DNA of 64,000 bases, from NCBI RefSeq assembly GCF_036711975.1, contig NC_091967.1, positions 8,618,001 to 8,682,000 on the forward strand, read 5' to 3'. The stretch is from Onthophagus taurus. Lineage: Eukaryota; Arthropoda; Insecta; Coleoptera; Scarabaeidae. Positions within the stretch are counted from its first letter, which is position 1; each line of letters starts with the position of its first letter. Under the pieces are notes generated by a model. It ran no database searches and was not told the origin of the DNA. It saw only the letters and a program-made list of their open reading frames with translations. This document shows, in pieces, positions 1 to 12,954 of this stretch. The translations under genes were made by a program, and so were the position numbers.

Positions 1-3000
1 ATGCTGTTTTAAATCGTTCTTCCGTTCAATTTACCTAACCTTTCTCAAGTCTTGCAGTCTCTCACCCCTCGCTTCTTTCTTTCTAGGAGCTATTAACCAA
101 GACTAAATGAGCGAGGATTCTTGTTTTTTGAAATTTTTCTTTTAATCAAAATTGTTTTTTCTCCTCGATTTTATTGGGAAATTTGATGTTAACACAAAGC
201 AAGGTATTAAAATTGAGAGTTTACGATGAAGGGGGGTAAAATCGGATCTGGATTTTTTAAGGTCCCTTTTTTGAGGTCACGCTGAGGATGTTGAGTGTAA
301 ATTTCCCGTCTTTACGACCTCGAAAGCATTAAGCCTCGAAAAATGCCTAATAATAGTTTAGAGGTGATGTCGTTACCTAAGAAAAGAATCGTAATTTTCT
401 TTTTAATATTTTTTGGGGAGGGAAAATCAATAATAATTGTTATATAAAAACTTTTTTTTATCGATGGAATTTTCCAAACGCCACCATCTTTGCTTCCTCA
501 TTAACAGGAGTTTTCGGTAATAATTCATCATTAAATCGTGATATATGTTAACATTAATTCATTTTTTTTATGAAATTAATAACATTCAAGATCAAACGGT
601 GCTCCGATGTCGTCGAATAAATCGTCTCTTATTAGCGACGGTGCCACCGGTCGACGCGTAATTATTATTTCAGCCGGCCCGTATTAATCAACGTGAATCA
701 ACGTACATTTTTGTTGGGGTTAAAAGCGGGACCGACGACCGGCGGCGGTGTTATCGTTGTACGAACGAAGAAAGAGGAAGAAACAGCAACGGTGGCACGA
801 CGGAGAAGATGCCAAAGTGGCTTAAAAAGCCGCGAGATCCCCGGAGAGAGAATCTGCCGGTTTTTAATAGTCGATAAACTGCTCGCATTAAGCTGGAATT
901 CGTATTATGTTCGGACTTGGTTAAAGGCAAAAAAAATCTCTCGCGGTAAAACCACCGAGAGTACTTTGAAAGGTGGAGCGTAATATGGACGGGCGCCTGC
1001 GGGACACGGGTTTCGAGGTAATTACGTACCATGGAATTAACCAACGTTGTTATGTTGCAAAGTGAAGAGGAGAGTGATAAAATAAAAGAATTTATAAACA
1101 TTTTTTTAAGAAATCTTAGTTGACATCAGGGTTCGCCCAATTCAAAACACGATTTTAATCAGTACTAATTTTCTGGCTTTTTCCACTCCTCTTTTGTTGC
1201 ACACATTGAAGTTTATTGAAGCTGAAGAACAAACAACACATAAAAATTGTTTTAAAGTTGGAAGATGTTGCATATTTAAGCTATGTTGCATTTTATATGG
1301 CACAGTGCAAGTAGTTTCGTAACTAAGGTTACTATATATTGCAAACTATATAAAATTCCCGGTATAAAAATATGAATTTCGAGTTAAAGTTTTGTTGTAC
1401 CTCTTAAATACATAAACCAAGATAGGTGGTTGAATTATGGTTGTCAATGTGTTACTTCCTTCGAGGGCGATAAATCTTTACAGGATAAACACGAATCTAT
1501 CAACGTATCCTTCGACCATAACTCAAACGATCGAGAAATAAATTTCAACAACGAAATATTAGGTACCGTTAAGGAAGGGTGGTTTAAAGAAAATGGAAGT
1601 GTTAAGAAAACATTTAAAATAACCGGAAAAAACCAAATAAATTTTCTTCGTCAAAACACAAAACAATCACTCCCACCATACACATACAATAAATATTCAT
1701 AAACGTGTGGATTTATGGCAATTAGGGTTCGAAAACCGCCGGCACCTATTCGCGTACAAAACCTTCCCCCTTTCAGCATACTCCCCTTTCGGAGAGTAGA
1801 TACGCTTGTACCACGTTTTGGGGTTGAAGCGACGCCCCTTTTAATGGGGAGATCCAGTAATTAAAAGGTCCGTCCGGCCTTTGAAAACGAACTACGACCC
1901 TCCACCACCATCCTGAAAACCAAAGCCTTCACCAAAAAACGAAAGAGAAATTTTCCGAACCTAATCCACAAGTTTAAACTCTAAATTATTTATTTAGAAA
2001 TGGAAAGCCAATTTTAATTTCCAACTTTGTATATTGCTGGTTAGAGTCCTTTAATTAATGTCTCATAATTAATTCAAATATGCATATATAATAATTAATG
2101 ATATAATAAATAATGGCTCCTCCACCAATTATTTTTTGATGTTTTTTTCTTTATAATTTTGAGGAGGAAAAATAAAATTAATCAACGAAGAAGCATTTCA
2201 AAAAGATACAAACAAATCAAAAGAACGGAATGAAAGGGGACTTTTAAAAGCAACGAAATTTTTTTTATTAAACTCATAAAGGAAGTCTTTATTAATTTTT
2301 AATGCTCATTTATTGAATAAGCTCCCCTTCAATTTAAAAATAAAAAGAAAATTCGGTGCGGTGTTCTTATTTCGTTTTCCCAACTCCATCTATCGATTTT
2401 TAATTACAACTTGGATTTAAACTCAATGAAGTTAGCACAAACGATTTTGTTTAGTATCAAATTGTGGAATATTTTTAGTAAATTTAATCGTTATCCAAGT
2501 ATAAGGGAATAATCGATCAGTTCACAGTTGGGGATTGATATGGAAAGGGGTGCAGACTGCCGACCGTCTCGACGCTTTGGGTCTTTGGCCGTCGAGTTCA
2601 AGGATCAGGTCTTGGCAATACATCATGCACGCCGACGGAAAATAAATCCAAATAAGAAAAGGAAAATGGAAAAATCTGTTGTTTTACTTTTATCAATTCC
2701 AGACACTAAATAATTTTATGTAAATCCACTTTTTTCCATGCTTGTATAATTTGTGGCTAGTTTAGAACTTGGCCAAAAGTTAAAATTTTTGTCAATTTTG
2801 GGTGCAAAAAAATATTTTTTTCTTGTTTTTAACAAGACGTTATTAAATTCTGAAACGTGTGTAGACTCAAAGACTCAGAGGCGATAATTGCTGTATGCAA
2901 AATGCAAAACCAGCGTCTAGACATAGCAACAAGTGTTCCGCTGCTTCTCAACTCGTTTTCGCGGTGCGTTCCGCAATGGAAGAATTAAGTTTGCGTTGAA

Positions 3001-4481
3001 TATTTATGCTCAGACGTGCATATTCAAGTTACCTGCTCGAAACACTTCCTAAAAATCAATAAAATGGGTTAAAATGTTAGGTTATCTTAACATAACACTA
3101 AATTTCCGTACAGTTTACTCGCTTACTTTGAAAATTGTTTTTTTTAAGTTTCTAATTTATGTACTTGAACTTGTAATATACGTTTTTGTATCCACAGTAA
3201 AAATAAGCATTCGGGGAAAGAGTGTATAAGCCAAGCGGTATATCGTGCCGTCGAAATCCATCGTCATTAGAGTTGTTGGCGACGCTAGCAGGCCGTTATT
3301 TATAGTCCTTGTTAGTTCCTCTCTACAGTATACAGACAGAGATACAGCCTCAGATGTTAGTAGTACAAGCCCCCGAAGGCACATGTCTTCCAACCCCTTT
3401 AACAAATCGTCTAAAATGTCACATATATTTTATTCCGTTTTATTTCTTCGTTTTTTCTCCCTTTTTTTCTGGGGTTTGTAAACTAAAACTTATAAAATTA
3501 CAATATAAATACTTAAACAGAATGTATAATGACATTTCTTAGTTCTAAATTAACTGTCAAAAATATATCATACCAACCTATTAAAAAAATTATACGAATT
3601 CACCAATTTCTTAATGTTGGTCTAAAATTATATTACAATTGTTAATACTAATTAACAATCGTTTTAAATTCACCTTAATTTTCTAAATAAATTAAAATTA
3701 ATTAATAATTTTAATTAACCCATTTAGTTGCTCTGACATTTCGTACCAACCGTTTTTATTTTTTATTATTTTTTGGTTGACATTTATTTTTAATATTTAA
3801 ATGTAAATATTTTACATTTTAAGCATTAAAATATAAATGATAAGTAAATAAAATAATAATAGAATATAAATGATATTTGTGTTATACGGCGCATGTCCGA
3901 AAAACGTTGACTGCGAAAGTGAGGTTAGAAAGAGAAAGAGCTCGGGGAGGGTAGTAAACACGGCGTGGAAGATCATAGGGTTTCGAGCTTCGGGGGTGAA
4001 ATGACACGACGCTAAAAAGCTCCGAGTTGAGAGCTTCAAAGCTTACGTAAAAAAGTTTGTGTATCAAGTTATGTGAGTTTCATCGAGAAAAACCTATCCA
4101 TCATCAACGGTCATCTAATGAATGGGCACTAATTTAACTAAAACCAGTCGTGTAAGTTACAAATTTTTATTTAAAAATTAATTAACATTATTAATGGTAG
4201 ATATTAATTTGGGTAATTAACGTTAATTGCATTTGAATTTTAAGATCGTTACCGGTTAGTACAGGTGTTTGCATACATAATATAAACGTGTTCCTGTCAA
4301 CAAACCTCATATAACGTGTTTAAACCGTTCGCGTACGCACACACACATGAAATTCAGTCGTTCACTTTGCGTGTATGAGTCTCGGTTTTAATGATTTGTA
4401 CCAATTTATAACGAGTTTACACTCAAACGACTAATTGCACTTGATATCAAAAAACTAATTTCAAGATTATTATGGTTTAAC
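1..4481. other. Intergenic or upstream intronic DNA without a supported gene
   Basis: Mostly AT-rich sequence with GC-richer patches near 600-1010, 1700-1920, 2530-2660 and 3890-4060. Open frames here are short, lack recognisable domains and are not flanked by convincing splice sites. The segment at about 1281-1360 recurs in inverted orientation near 12957-13060, so it is a dispersed repeat. The tract could contain 5' exons or enhancers of the NCKAP5-like gene that starts before 14015, but I cannot point to one. Confidence 0.5.
1281..1360 (-). repeat. Dispersed repeat, inverted copy of 12957-13060
   Basis: The reverse complement contains the order TATACCGGGAATTTTATATA, then AGTTACGAAACTACT, then TGCACT and CATATAAAATG. 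The same blocks lie in the same order at about 12960-13045, and a weaker version flanks the CTAG repeat at 20427-20477. This marks a low-copy transposon end rather than host sequence. Confidence 0.6.
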
Positions 4482-4750
4482 TTTATTTGGGAAGCAGTCT
4501 GTCTGAGATAGATGTTAATTAGATGTTAATGTCAGTGTTAATGTAATCTCAACATGAAATTCGATTCAAAGATAAATCAAATACAAAGATGTAAAGATTC
4601 TTTTTTGCAAAGTATGCTATTACATATAATATAGTATATATAATATATATGTTACATATAATATAGTATGCTATGTTATGCTTGAGACAAATTCATGTTG
4701 CAGCTTTATCTTTGACCTGAATTGAAAAACTTTACTTATTTACTTTTAGT
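4482..4750 (+). repeat. Left module of a CTAG-repeat element (copy 1)
   Basis: About 270 bp, including AATCTCAACATGAAATTCGA and TTTATCTTTGACCTGAATTG, recur at 7533-7740 in the same order, each time immediately left of a CTAG-rich core. The copy here has an extra AT-rich stretch (TATAATATAGTATA-like, about 4620-4680). Shared left sequence plus shared core indicates one mobile family. Confidence 0.7.
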
Positions 4751-5157
4751 TCAAGAATAATATACAAGTATCTAGCACTGAATAACAAATAAAACTAGAA
4801 TTAACACTAGACTTAAAACTAGAAAGTTTCGGGTGTTTCTAGTTTTAGGTCTAGTTTTAGTTCAACAAAAATACGCAACATAGTTTTATCTAGTACTATC
4901 TAGCACTGTCACTGGATCTAACACTAGATATAGAACTAGAAACATACAGGTTTAGCCCTACGTCTCATAAGACGGCTAAACCGGAATGTTTCTAATTCTA
5001 GGTCTAGTGTTAGTTCTAGTTTTACACTAGCACTATCACTAGAACTAACACAAGACCTAGAACTAGAATCATTCGGGTTTAGCCGTCTTGAGAGACGTGC
5101 GGCTAAACGCGAATGTTTCTAGTTCTAGGTCTTTTAGTTCAATAAAAATATAAGTAG
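4751..5157. repeat. CTAG-rich palindromic repeat, locus a
   Basis: Begins with the module TATCTAGCACTGAATAAC, followed by runs of CTAGAACTAACACTAGACC, the GGTTTAGCC block, a short hinge containing the AGACG motif, and the reverse complement of the same words. Two to three degenerate palindromic units are visible. Confidence 0.85.
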
Positions 5158-7532
5158 TTGACTTTACGTGTATGAGTCTCGGTTTTAATGATTTGTACCA
5201 ATTTACAACAAATTTACACTCAAATGACTAATTGCACTTAACATCAAAAAACTAATATCAAGTTTATTGTTTTCACTTTTTGACGTTTAAAATTGTCAAA
5301 ATATAAGTGCTACCAACACATTATTAAAAAAAGTGTTAAATTTTTGATTATTTTTAGGTTATCTTTTTTACTTTTCCCTAATAATAATTACCATAAAAAA
5401 ATGTTAATGTGAATATAAAAGTTTGAAACGGAAACGGAAGTGGTCGTTCCAGAAGGGTGGATGTATTCAGAAAAAAAATATAAATAAAAAGAGGAAATGA
5501 GAAAGAAAAAGAAAAAATTCCCCACCCAAAGAGCAATTATACGTTGAAACTAGTACCTATACTGGTGGGTGGAAAACTTTTGGACGACGACGACGACGAC
5601 GTCGAAGAGAAAGAGAGTCGTTAAACGACGGGGGGTGCCGTGGGGGTGCTTTGGCTGGTAGCAGGTGGGGCAAATAGTGAAATAATTTCGTGATTTGCAT
5701 TAATACTTTGACCGGGGTTGGGTCGCAGGCGCTCATAAAAACTCGTTTAGCATATTAAAACGTTGCACGCATCGTCCGGCTTCTCCTAAAACTAAAAGGG
5801 CGAGTTTAGAACAAAAATCAAAATTAACTGCAAAAATAAATAAATATTTTTTGTAAAGAAAAAGATTTTTTGGTCTTTCGAATGTAATATCGGCGATGGT
5901 TTCCTGGTAATCGGGTCTTTAATTTCCGCTCGATCGGTGTTTTCGATGGGATCGATTCGATTTTGAGCCATGGAATTGCCGCAATCGAGGTCCCATTAGG
6001 AAGGAGTTGGTAGGTTTCTGTAGTTGTAGAAATCGTTCCGCTGGCACGTAGACAAACACGGTGCCCCCTTTCTCTCTCACTCTCAAATTTAGGGGGCCCG
6101 TGTCACCATTAACCATAGCAACCGGCGCGTGCATTTCTCGCCAAAATCCAAATCGCATCAAAGCGAAACTCCCCTTTGATAGGTAGGTGGTGACAATTTG
6201 ATCTTTCTCTTTTAACTAGACATATATATATAAAACTCTTCTATTAAATGCTAAAAAATGTTTTATGCAAACTAAAGTAGTAATTTACTACTAAAAATTC
6301 TTAGAGGGCATAGAATCGTTGATGGTATTATCTTAATATTCTCAAGAGACATGAATAATTCATTTAATTAGAATATAGCCTTTTCTCCGTTTCAAGTGTA
6401 TACCCCAGAAATCTCGTTCTCGAATCCCCCCGTTTTATACACGCCATTGTGTCTCTCATCCTCGACGACATTTGACTGTCTGTTGTCGTCGCCAAAAGAA
6501 AAGAACCCGGCCTGTCTCGTTCGGCGAGGGAAGGGAGGAAATTGCTGAATGACCCCCTTCGGAGTAAAAATTGGAGAACTGCTCTTTTCATATCTTCATC
6601 TCCTTTTGTGTTGTTATTATGACCGTAATCTCGACGAAAAAGATTCTTACCGTTTTTATACAGGGTGATCATTCGAAATATCACGGATCATCTTAAATTT
6701 GACTCTTATCCGTCAAAAATGACAGTTCTTAATCTTGATATGTCTATTTTGACATTTAACTTTATAATATAATCTAACATTTAAATATAATATAATCTCA
6801 AAGTCAAGTTTGATACACTCGCATCTATTTGACCCTGGCGGGTAGTTAAGGGTTAATAATGGATTTCTTTCAAGAGTGGGGGAGGAAAGTTATAAATTTT
6901 TTATTAAAAAAAAAAAAGGAGTGAAAAACATTTTTGGCTTTTGAAATTTAAAGTGTAATCGGGGATTTTTTCGCAGCCGGCCCCCCGTTAATTCTATGCC
7001 TCTTTTGTCCGCGGGACCATTCCCGTCAGATGGCGCGACCCACGCGGCTGTAACCCGGTTTATTTACGCCCCCTGCCGACCGGGAGGATATTACTGGCCA
7101 TAAATGCAAATTGCCGAAAGCGTTTTCGTTCGTTCGGGTGAGATTTTTACAGATATTTACCCTTCGTGAAAGAACCACCAAAAAAAATATTCATCTCATT
7201 TTATTATTATTATTATTATTTTCTGTGCAAGTCATCAATCATTTTCATTTTTTTTTTATCTCTGTTTTATAGGTGTCACCAGTAATAAAAGTTTTTATCA
7301 AAAAATACTTTTGGGATGACTCTTAAGATCTCAAATAAGATCTACTTACACTTAATCGGGTTATTCTAAATTCAAAAATTCTTTACCTGGAAGTTCCTTG
7401 CTGTTTTATTTCTCTTTAATTTGTATCATTTAACTTGGTCCAATTGAAGAAGGTTTTTAACCACCCCTTATTCTATCTTTCAAATGTTGACTAAGTCCTC
7501 ATCAGACTGTTCCTCATAGCTGTTTGGCAAGT
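5158..7532. other. Non-coding DNA with simple repeats and GC-rich patches
   Basis: No supported gene. A GAC/ACG trinucleotide run lies near 5583-5602 and a TTA run near 7201-7221. GC-rich islands occur at about 5420-5780, 5880-6180, 6360-6560 and 6960-7150. The last contains an ATGCAAAT octamer at 7104-7111, which matches the POU-factor consensus. These could be regulatory, but a single octamer is weak evidence. Confidence 0.4.
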
Positions 7533-8050
7533 AGTCTGCTTAAGATAAACGTTCCACTGCTTTTGCTGTAACAAATGATGATGTCAGTGTATGTATAATC
7601 TCAACTTGAAATTCGATTCAAAGATTAATCAAATGCAAAGATGTAAATATTCTTGCTTGCATAAAGTATGCTAGCTTGAGACAACTTCATTTTTCAGTTT
7701 TATCTTTGACCTGAATTGAAAAAGCTACTTTTCTACCTTTAGTTCAAGAAAAATATACAACAATCTAGCGCGCTGAATAACAAATAAAACTAGACCTAGA
7801 ACTAGAAAGTTTCGGGTTTAGCCGTGCGTCTTCAGATGCACGGCTAAACCCAAATGTTTCTAGTTCTAGGTCTAGTGTTAGTTCTAGTTTTAGTTCAACA
7901 AAAAGCTATCTAGCACTAGACCGTGAACTAGAGACATTCGGGTTTAGCCGTGCGTCTGAAGACTTACTACAATAAAAAATATATAACAACCTAGCGTTGA
8001 ATAACGATTAAAACTAGAAGTACCGAACAACTCGGGGAATACCCCGAGGT
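7533..8050 (+). repeat. CTAG-repeat element, locus b, with left module and terminal hairpin
   Basis: Positions 7533-7740 repeat the left module of 4482-4750. The core from 7741 has the AATCTAGCGC/GAATAAC module, palindromic CTAG words around 7785-7945, and a second GAATAAC module near 8000. It ends in a perfect hairpin at 8031-8048, CTCGGGG-AATA-CCCCGAG. Left block, repetitive core and 3' hairpin in this order resemble non-autonomous Helentron (DINE-1-like) elements. That family assignment is inference. Confidence 0.7.
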
Positions 8051-9489
8051 ATTAACCCTCTGAGAATAACATTAAAAACTAAAGAATTTATTTTAAAAAT
8101 TAATTTATTTAAATACTATCTTAAGTAGTAATTTTATCATGAATTGATTTTAATCCGTTTAAAGGATTCGTCGATCCATAGAATAAGAGGGGTTAAAATG
8201 AAAGGGCCCTATAGGGTTACACCTCAACGGTGTAGAAGTGACTCGGACCGTTAATAAGGAGCGGAAAGAGAGTTTGCCACCCTTATCCTTAAAGGCTTGA
8301 TTAACCTTAAATTCAATTCGGAAAATGGGTTGGCAGGGGTGGAGTGAAGGGGAATAAGACAGACGACAGGTGAAGGAGCACGCGGAGTCTCGGTGGTCTT
8401 GAAAGATATGGACGCATCTAATAATAGCCCAATGAACAAAACGCCGTGCTAAAAGAGAGAGATAGAAATTTGCCCCGAGTTATTACGGCGAGGGTGAAAT
8501 TTAAGGGGTGCACCTCTGGTGATGTTAAGACAAAAGGGAAAATCTAATCGATAATAAGCACATTGATTTTTGTTTTAGAAATAACATTTTTTTAAAATTA
8601 AATTTAGGAATTTTCTGATATTTTTATGATTAGGTTGTCAACGATACAATTGAAGTAAGAAACGTCAAAACAGACTTATATATATATTTTTTGTTTCTTT
8701 GTTCTGTTTGAAAAGAATGAGTATCCCCAATTTTCCCCCCTTCGGATTGCTTCTCGAATCCCCTCGGATTACAGGGGCTGTTTTTAAACAGTATTTGAGC
8801 GGATTTAGTTTTATGATTGATATGTAAATAATTCGGAGAAATCCCTCAATTTTTTTTCTCAAATTGATTTTTGAATAATTCAGCATCATCTCCCGTCAAA
8901 ACTCAAAAGTAACTTTAGGCTTAATCTTAATACATCACCTAACAAAGTACAAATTGACATCCCTAACCGAGGTTAGGGGAGATAGTCCCCGGTACAAAGT
9001 ACAAACCATGGGGATAAATATTTAATATATTAGCTCCTGGAGATAACAGGAACTTGTAAATAGAGGGTTTTAGCGTCTATTCCCTTCACGCCCTACTCCC
9101 TCGAATACGTTCCCGGATTACGTCCCTCTCCCCCATATACAAACCCTGGCATCCCTATACACTATCAATTATTCCAACGACGGTGAATCCTGGCAATATT
9201 TACCCCGGAATCCGCATAGCGCTGCGGCCCTAGATCCCGTTTACTTCCCGTTTTGGCACTGATCCCAGTTTTAAAACGTCGCCGCGGTAGTAACGCAAAG
9301 GGTTTAATCCACACGAATTTACTGTTTTTATCGACATTTATGGTTTTCGGGGGCCAAAGGTACCCGAATTATATTTTATAACCAGATTCACATGAATTAT
9401 AAGGGTTACACTAATTATATACTAGATACGCTATGTGGAAGATCACACTTGGATTTGCAAGCACTATTCATTCATGACGGACTAGGTAA
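8051..9489. other. Non-coding DNA, no gene seen
   Basis: No coding evidence. GC-rich stretches lie at about 8200-8530 and 8940-9300. Short open frames here lack domains. Confidence 0.4.
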
Positions 9490-10090
9490 GGATATAATTA
9501 TAAAACATCTAGTAGATATATGACAGAAGACAAGATATTGTTTGTAGGGGGCTAAACACTGCTTGCAGATGATCAGATCTGCTAATAAACGGATAGATAC
9601 TGATGGCAAAAATTTGATATTACTAATAAAATACTGGAAATTGCTGGAAAACACATAGACGTTGATCATATAACGTTGTCATAGAACTAAATATTACTAA
9701 TAGATACCGATATACTACTGGCAGAAAACATTTTAGACTAGAGACTGCAGCTTGAAGCTTAGATACTCTTAATAATAGACTTAATATTACCAACAGCGAA
9801 CTGGAAACTACTGGCAGAAAAGATATTAAACTAGATATAGCTGTCATACTCTTAATAGAAGATTAAACATGGCCAATAGGAGACTAACTACTGCTGGAAG
9901 AAGGTGAAATATTGCTAATACAATGCTGGGTACTGCTGGCAAAATAATAGATACTGCTCGCAGAAGGCTAGATATTGTTGATAAGATTAGATTTTGCTTG
10001 CATAAGGCTGGATATTGTTGGCAAAAATCATATACTGCTAATACAAGGTTAAATACTGTTAGCAAGAACTTGATATTGCTAATAGAAGGT
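9490..10090 (+). repeat. Degenerate 21-bp minisatellite
   Basis: From 9490 to 10090 the words GATATTGCTGGCAGAAGGCTA and close variants recur about every 21 bp. The register is clearest at 9925-10085, for example TACTGCTGGCAAAATAATAGA followed directly by TACTGCTCGCAGAAGGCTAGA. Because 21 is a multiple of 3, open frames persist on both strands and give a hydrophobic heptad-like translation on the minus strand. I regard these as by-products. The array abuts CTAG locus c. Confidence 0.7.
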
Positions 10091-10402
10091 AAAACACAAA
10101 AACTAGCACTAGAATTAAAAACGTTCGAGGGTAGTCGTCTTAAGAGACATAGCCGTATGACCCGAATGATTCTAGTTTTAGGTCTAGTGCTAGTTCTAGT
10201 GACTTTGCTAGATAACGCTAGTTAGCACTAGAACTAACACTAAAACAAGAAATATTTGGGTTTAGCCGCCTTAAGAGACGCACGGCTACTACTTTTCTTT
10301 CAATAAAAATATACAACAATTTATCATTGCATAACAATTAAGACTAGAACTACCGTCCTTGATTTATACATCGTATAGACAACGCGGAGAATACCCCGAG
10401 AT
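10091..10402. repeat. CTAG-rich palindromic repeat, locus c
   Basis: CTAG words, the GGTTTAGCC block and the AGACG hinge lie at 10091-10290. The ACAACAATTTATCATTGCATAA variant of the end module is near 10312. An imperfect copy of the terminal hairpin (CGCGGAG-AATA-CCCCGAG) is at about 10383-10400, in the same relative position as at locus b. Confidence 0.75.
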
Positions 10403-12954
10403 TATCTATGAAAATGGAATAGAGTAATATGAGCGCTAGCATTTATATTTAAATATATATTCCGTTCTCCAAAGTCCGTTCTAACGAGATCCGTTATATC
10501 GAGGATTTAATGTTTTTTTTTAATCATTTGAAGAGGGGGCAACAAGTGTCATTGAACGCACGTTTGGTGTCATTGTTTGACTATCGATTGGGTTGACACG
10601 TCCGTCGCGTCATCGTATGCACAGATACAAAGGATGTCCCGACACCAGCCATCCCCCTCGTTCCTCGTTTCCCACATCACAACACGCAAAACAATCCTCC
10701 GTCCCTGCACTTTCCCCGGACGCCAATCAATTATCGACTTTGAATTTGATTTGTACGTCTCGTTCAAACAACATCCGATTTTTGTTTTATTTCCTTATGA
10801 GTTCCATCTCTCTATTGCGTTTTTCTCATTCCGGTTGTAATAGAAATGTAGATTGTCGAGATCTATAGTGGCATGCAACCGGGCGGTTAATGAACGTAGC
10901 CCAGGCTCGTTATCATTTAAATTAGTCGCGATGTCCTGCGACGAAGCCGCCAAAGCGATTTTAGCGCCCCCCTTTTCCTCCCCGTTCTCATTGCTGAGTC
11001 CCGGAGTCGCTTAATTGAAACGGATTTCGTCGTTTATCTTACAACTTTACCGGGGGATTTTATCGGGGCGCGTTCTCCACCATCAGGTGACAGCACCGAT
11101 TAACTTCTCGCCAAGGTAAACGGAAACTCAAAGTGGATTTTCAACCCGGATAATAACCAAACCTAACTTCACTTTCTTCTTAATTATAATAAAATAATAT
11201 TGGAAAATATTTTTAGAATGGAAAAATCTTATAATTTATGAGTATGTAAATTTTGTCATCATTTCTCTTGGGGCAATTAAACCGGACGCGCGTTCTACCG
11301 TTGCGAAACCCGAATCCTCCTCCGTTCGCCCCCATGGCTTTATGACGGTGCTAATGCGGGGTCATAAATATCTCGGGTAGAAAATAGAGGCCGGAAGCAG
11401 GTAGAACGGCGGCCCAAGCAGGACGTTACCTAACGGGAAACGATGCGTCACCAGAACTGCAAAAATATTCCGTACCCGAAGAAAATCCATCTCAAAACCC
11501 TCGAGTATTTTCACCACATTTTTCCCTGAAAACGGTTTAAACGTAACTTCACGATGCCTATCGCGGTGAAAGAATGGTTACCTAAACCAACAGGTAGCAA
11601 CCCTCACATACACAAAAAGGACCTTGGGGTCCCTTAAATTTGATAACGGTCCCTAAGGTTTAGGAGTGCGAAAATTTAGATTCTTTTTTTCGTTATCTTG
11701 TATTTTTTAGTATTAATCACGGTTGAAAATTCGGGGGGATAGATTTAAAATCCGGGTTTTGTGAACACAACAGTACAATATCTGTTGTATCTCGACCCTA
11801 GGTCCAGAAAAAACTCGCCCACCCTAAGCTTAACTCCCATTGTTGACGAGCTAGCATTGTGCTGTCAGGTTCTGTCAAATTCACCGCCACGTGACCACCC
11901 TCTTCTCATCACAAATCCTAAAATTAGTGTATGCGAGTTTTGCTTGTCCGACAACTCCCCCAAATAAAAGTGTTCGAGGGAGTTTGGGGGACAAAAATTT
12001 TTATTTAAACTAACCTTAAAGGTGATATCCCAAAATTTTCACAACATTTAGTTTCTCGTTTGTTAATTTTCGATTACAAACCAATTAATAAGGGTTGTTT
12101 GTAGAGGCGACCCTTCGATTCGGTTCTGTTCGATTGAAATTTCGTTGTCCGGAAAATTACCTTTCCACGATTACAAATTGATCAATTATTGAAGCAAAAA
12201 CAGAATTTTAATAGGTTATTTTTTTAATCACGTGAACGTAGCGAATGGTGATGCCAACCTAAAAAAATTAAAAAACTAATTTGTTTTATACAGTGTTAAA
12301 ACATTAATTATTTAAAACTTAACTATTTAATGAGTTTATAAATTATAAAAAGAAAATGGAAATAAATCATTAAATAATTAATTTTAAATAAGTTGTTTTT
12401 ATTAAACGTCAAGTAAAAAATGAAATGTCAAAAATATTTCTAACCTCAAAGTTTGTTTTGTAATCGGTGGTATTGTGCTGTCGGATATTTTGTTACAACA
12501 ACGATGAAGGTATAACGAGAACGTAGAAAATAACGACGTATACGACGAGGATGGTCTGGTCGTATTGATGTAGACTTGGGTGGTCGTGCCAAGTTCAACG
12601 TTCAGCTCACGCCACCATTCCCATTGTCTGCTGCTCTACTCTCTCCGGTCTAGGATTCCTGTGGAACCGCTATCGAGCAGGAATCCTCGTTCCGAAGCAT
12701 CCACCCGACGACGACGAGAAGGTTATTTATTTCTCACAGGCTATTTACCCCGTAACTTCAAATACGAGGAGACGTATTTTAAAAATTTTCGTCCTAAGTG
12801 AATTTAAAAGATTTTTTTTTACCCACCCATGGATTTGTAGATCTATATTTCATATGTATGTTCCTGACGGCAAAGATATTCTTCCGGAAAGGGGGAGAGA
12901 TTTCCAGGCAATCTTCAAGTTGTGTCATTGATATATTAGGGGAGTGAGTTTGTA
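10403..12954. other. Non-coding DNA with GC-rich islands
   Basis: GC-rich stretches at about 10550-10760, 10860-11480 and 12500-12760 stand out from AT-rich surroundings. No open frame has a recognisable domain or consistent splice sites. A 9-bp inverted repeat (GGATTCCTG/CAGGAATCC, 12653-12661 and 12678-12686) could form a stem-loop. These are candidate promoter, 5' UTR or enhancer sequences for the gene to the right, but this is unproven. Confidence 0.4.

Noticed and set aside
1430-1702. 90-codon + frame
   Set aside because: No recognisable domain; next to dispersed repeat sequence; no splice support.
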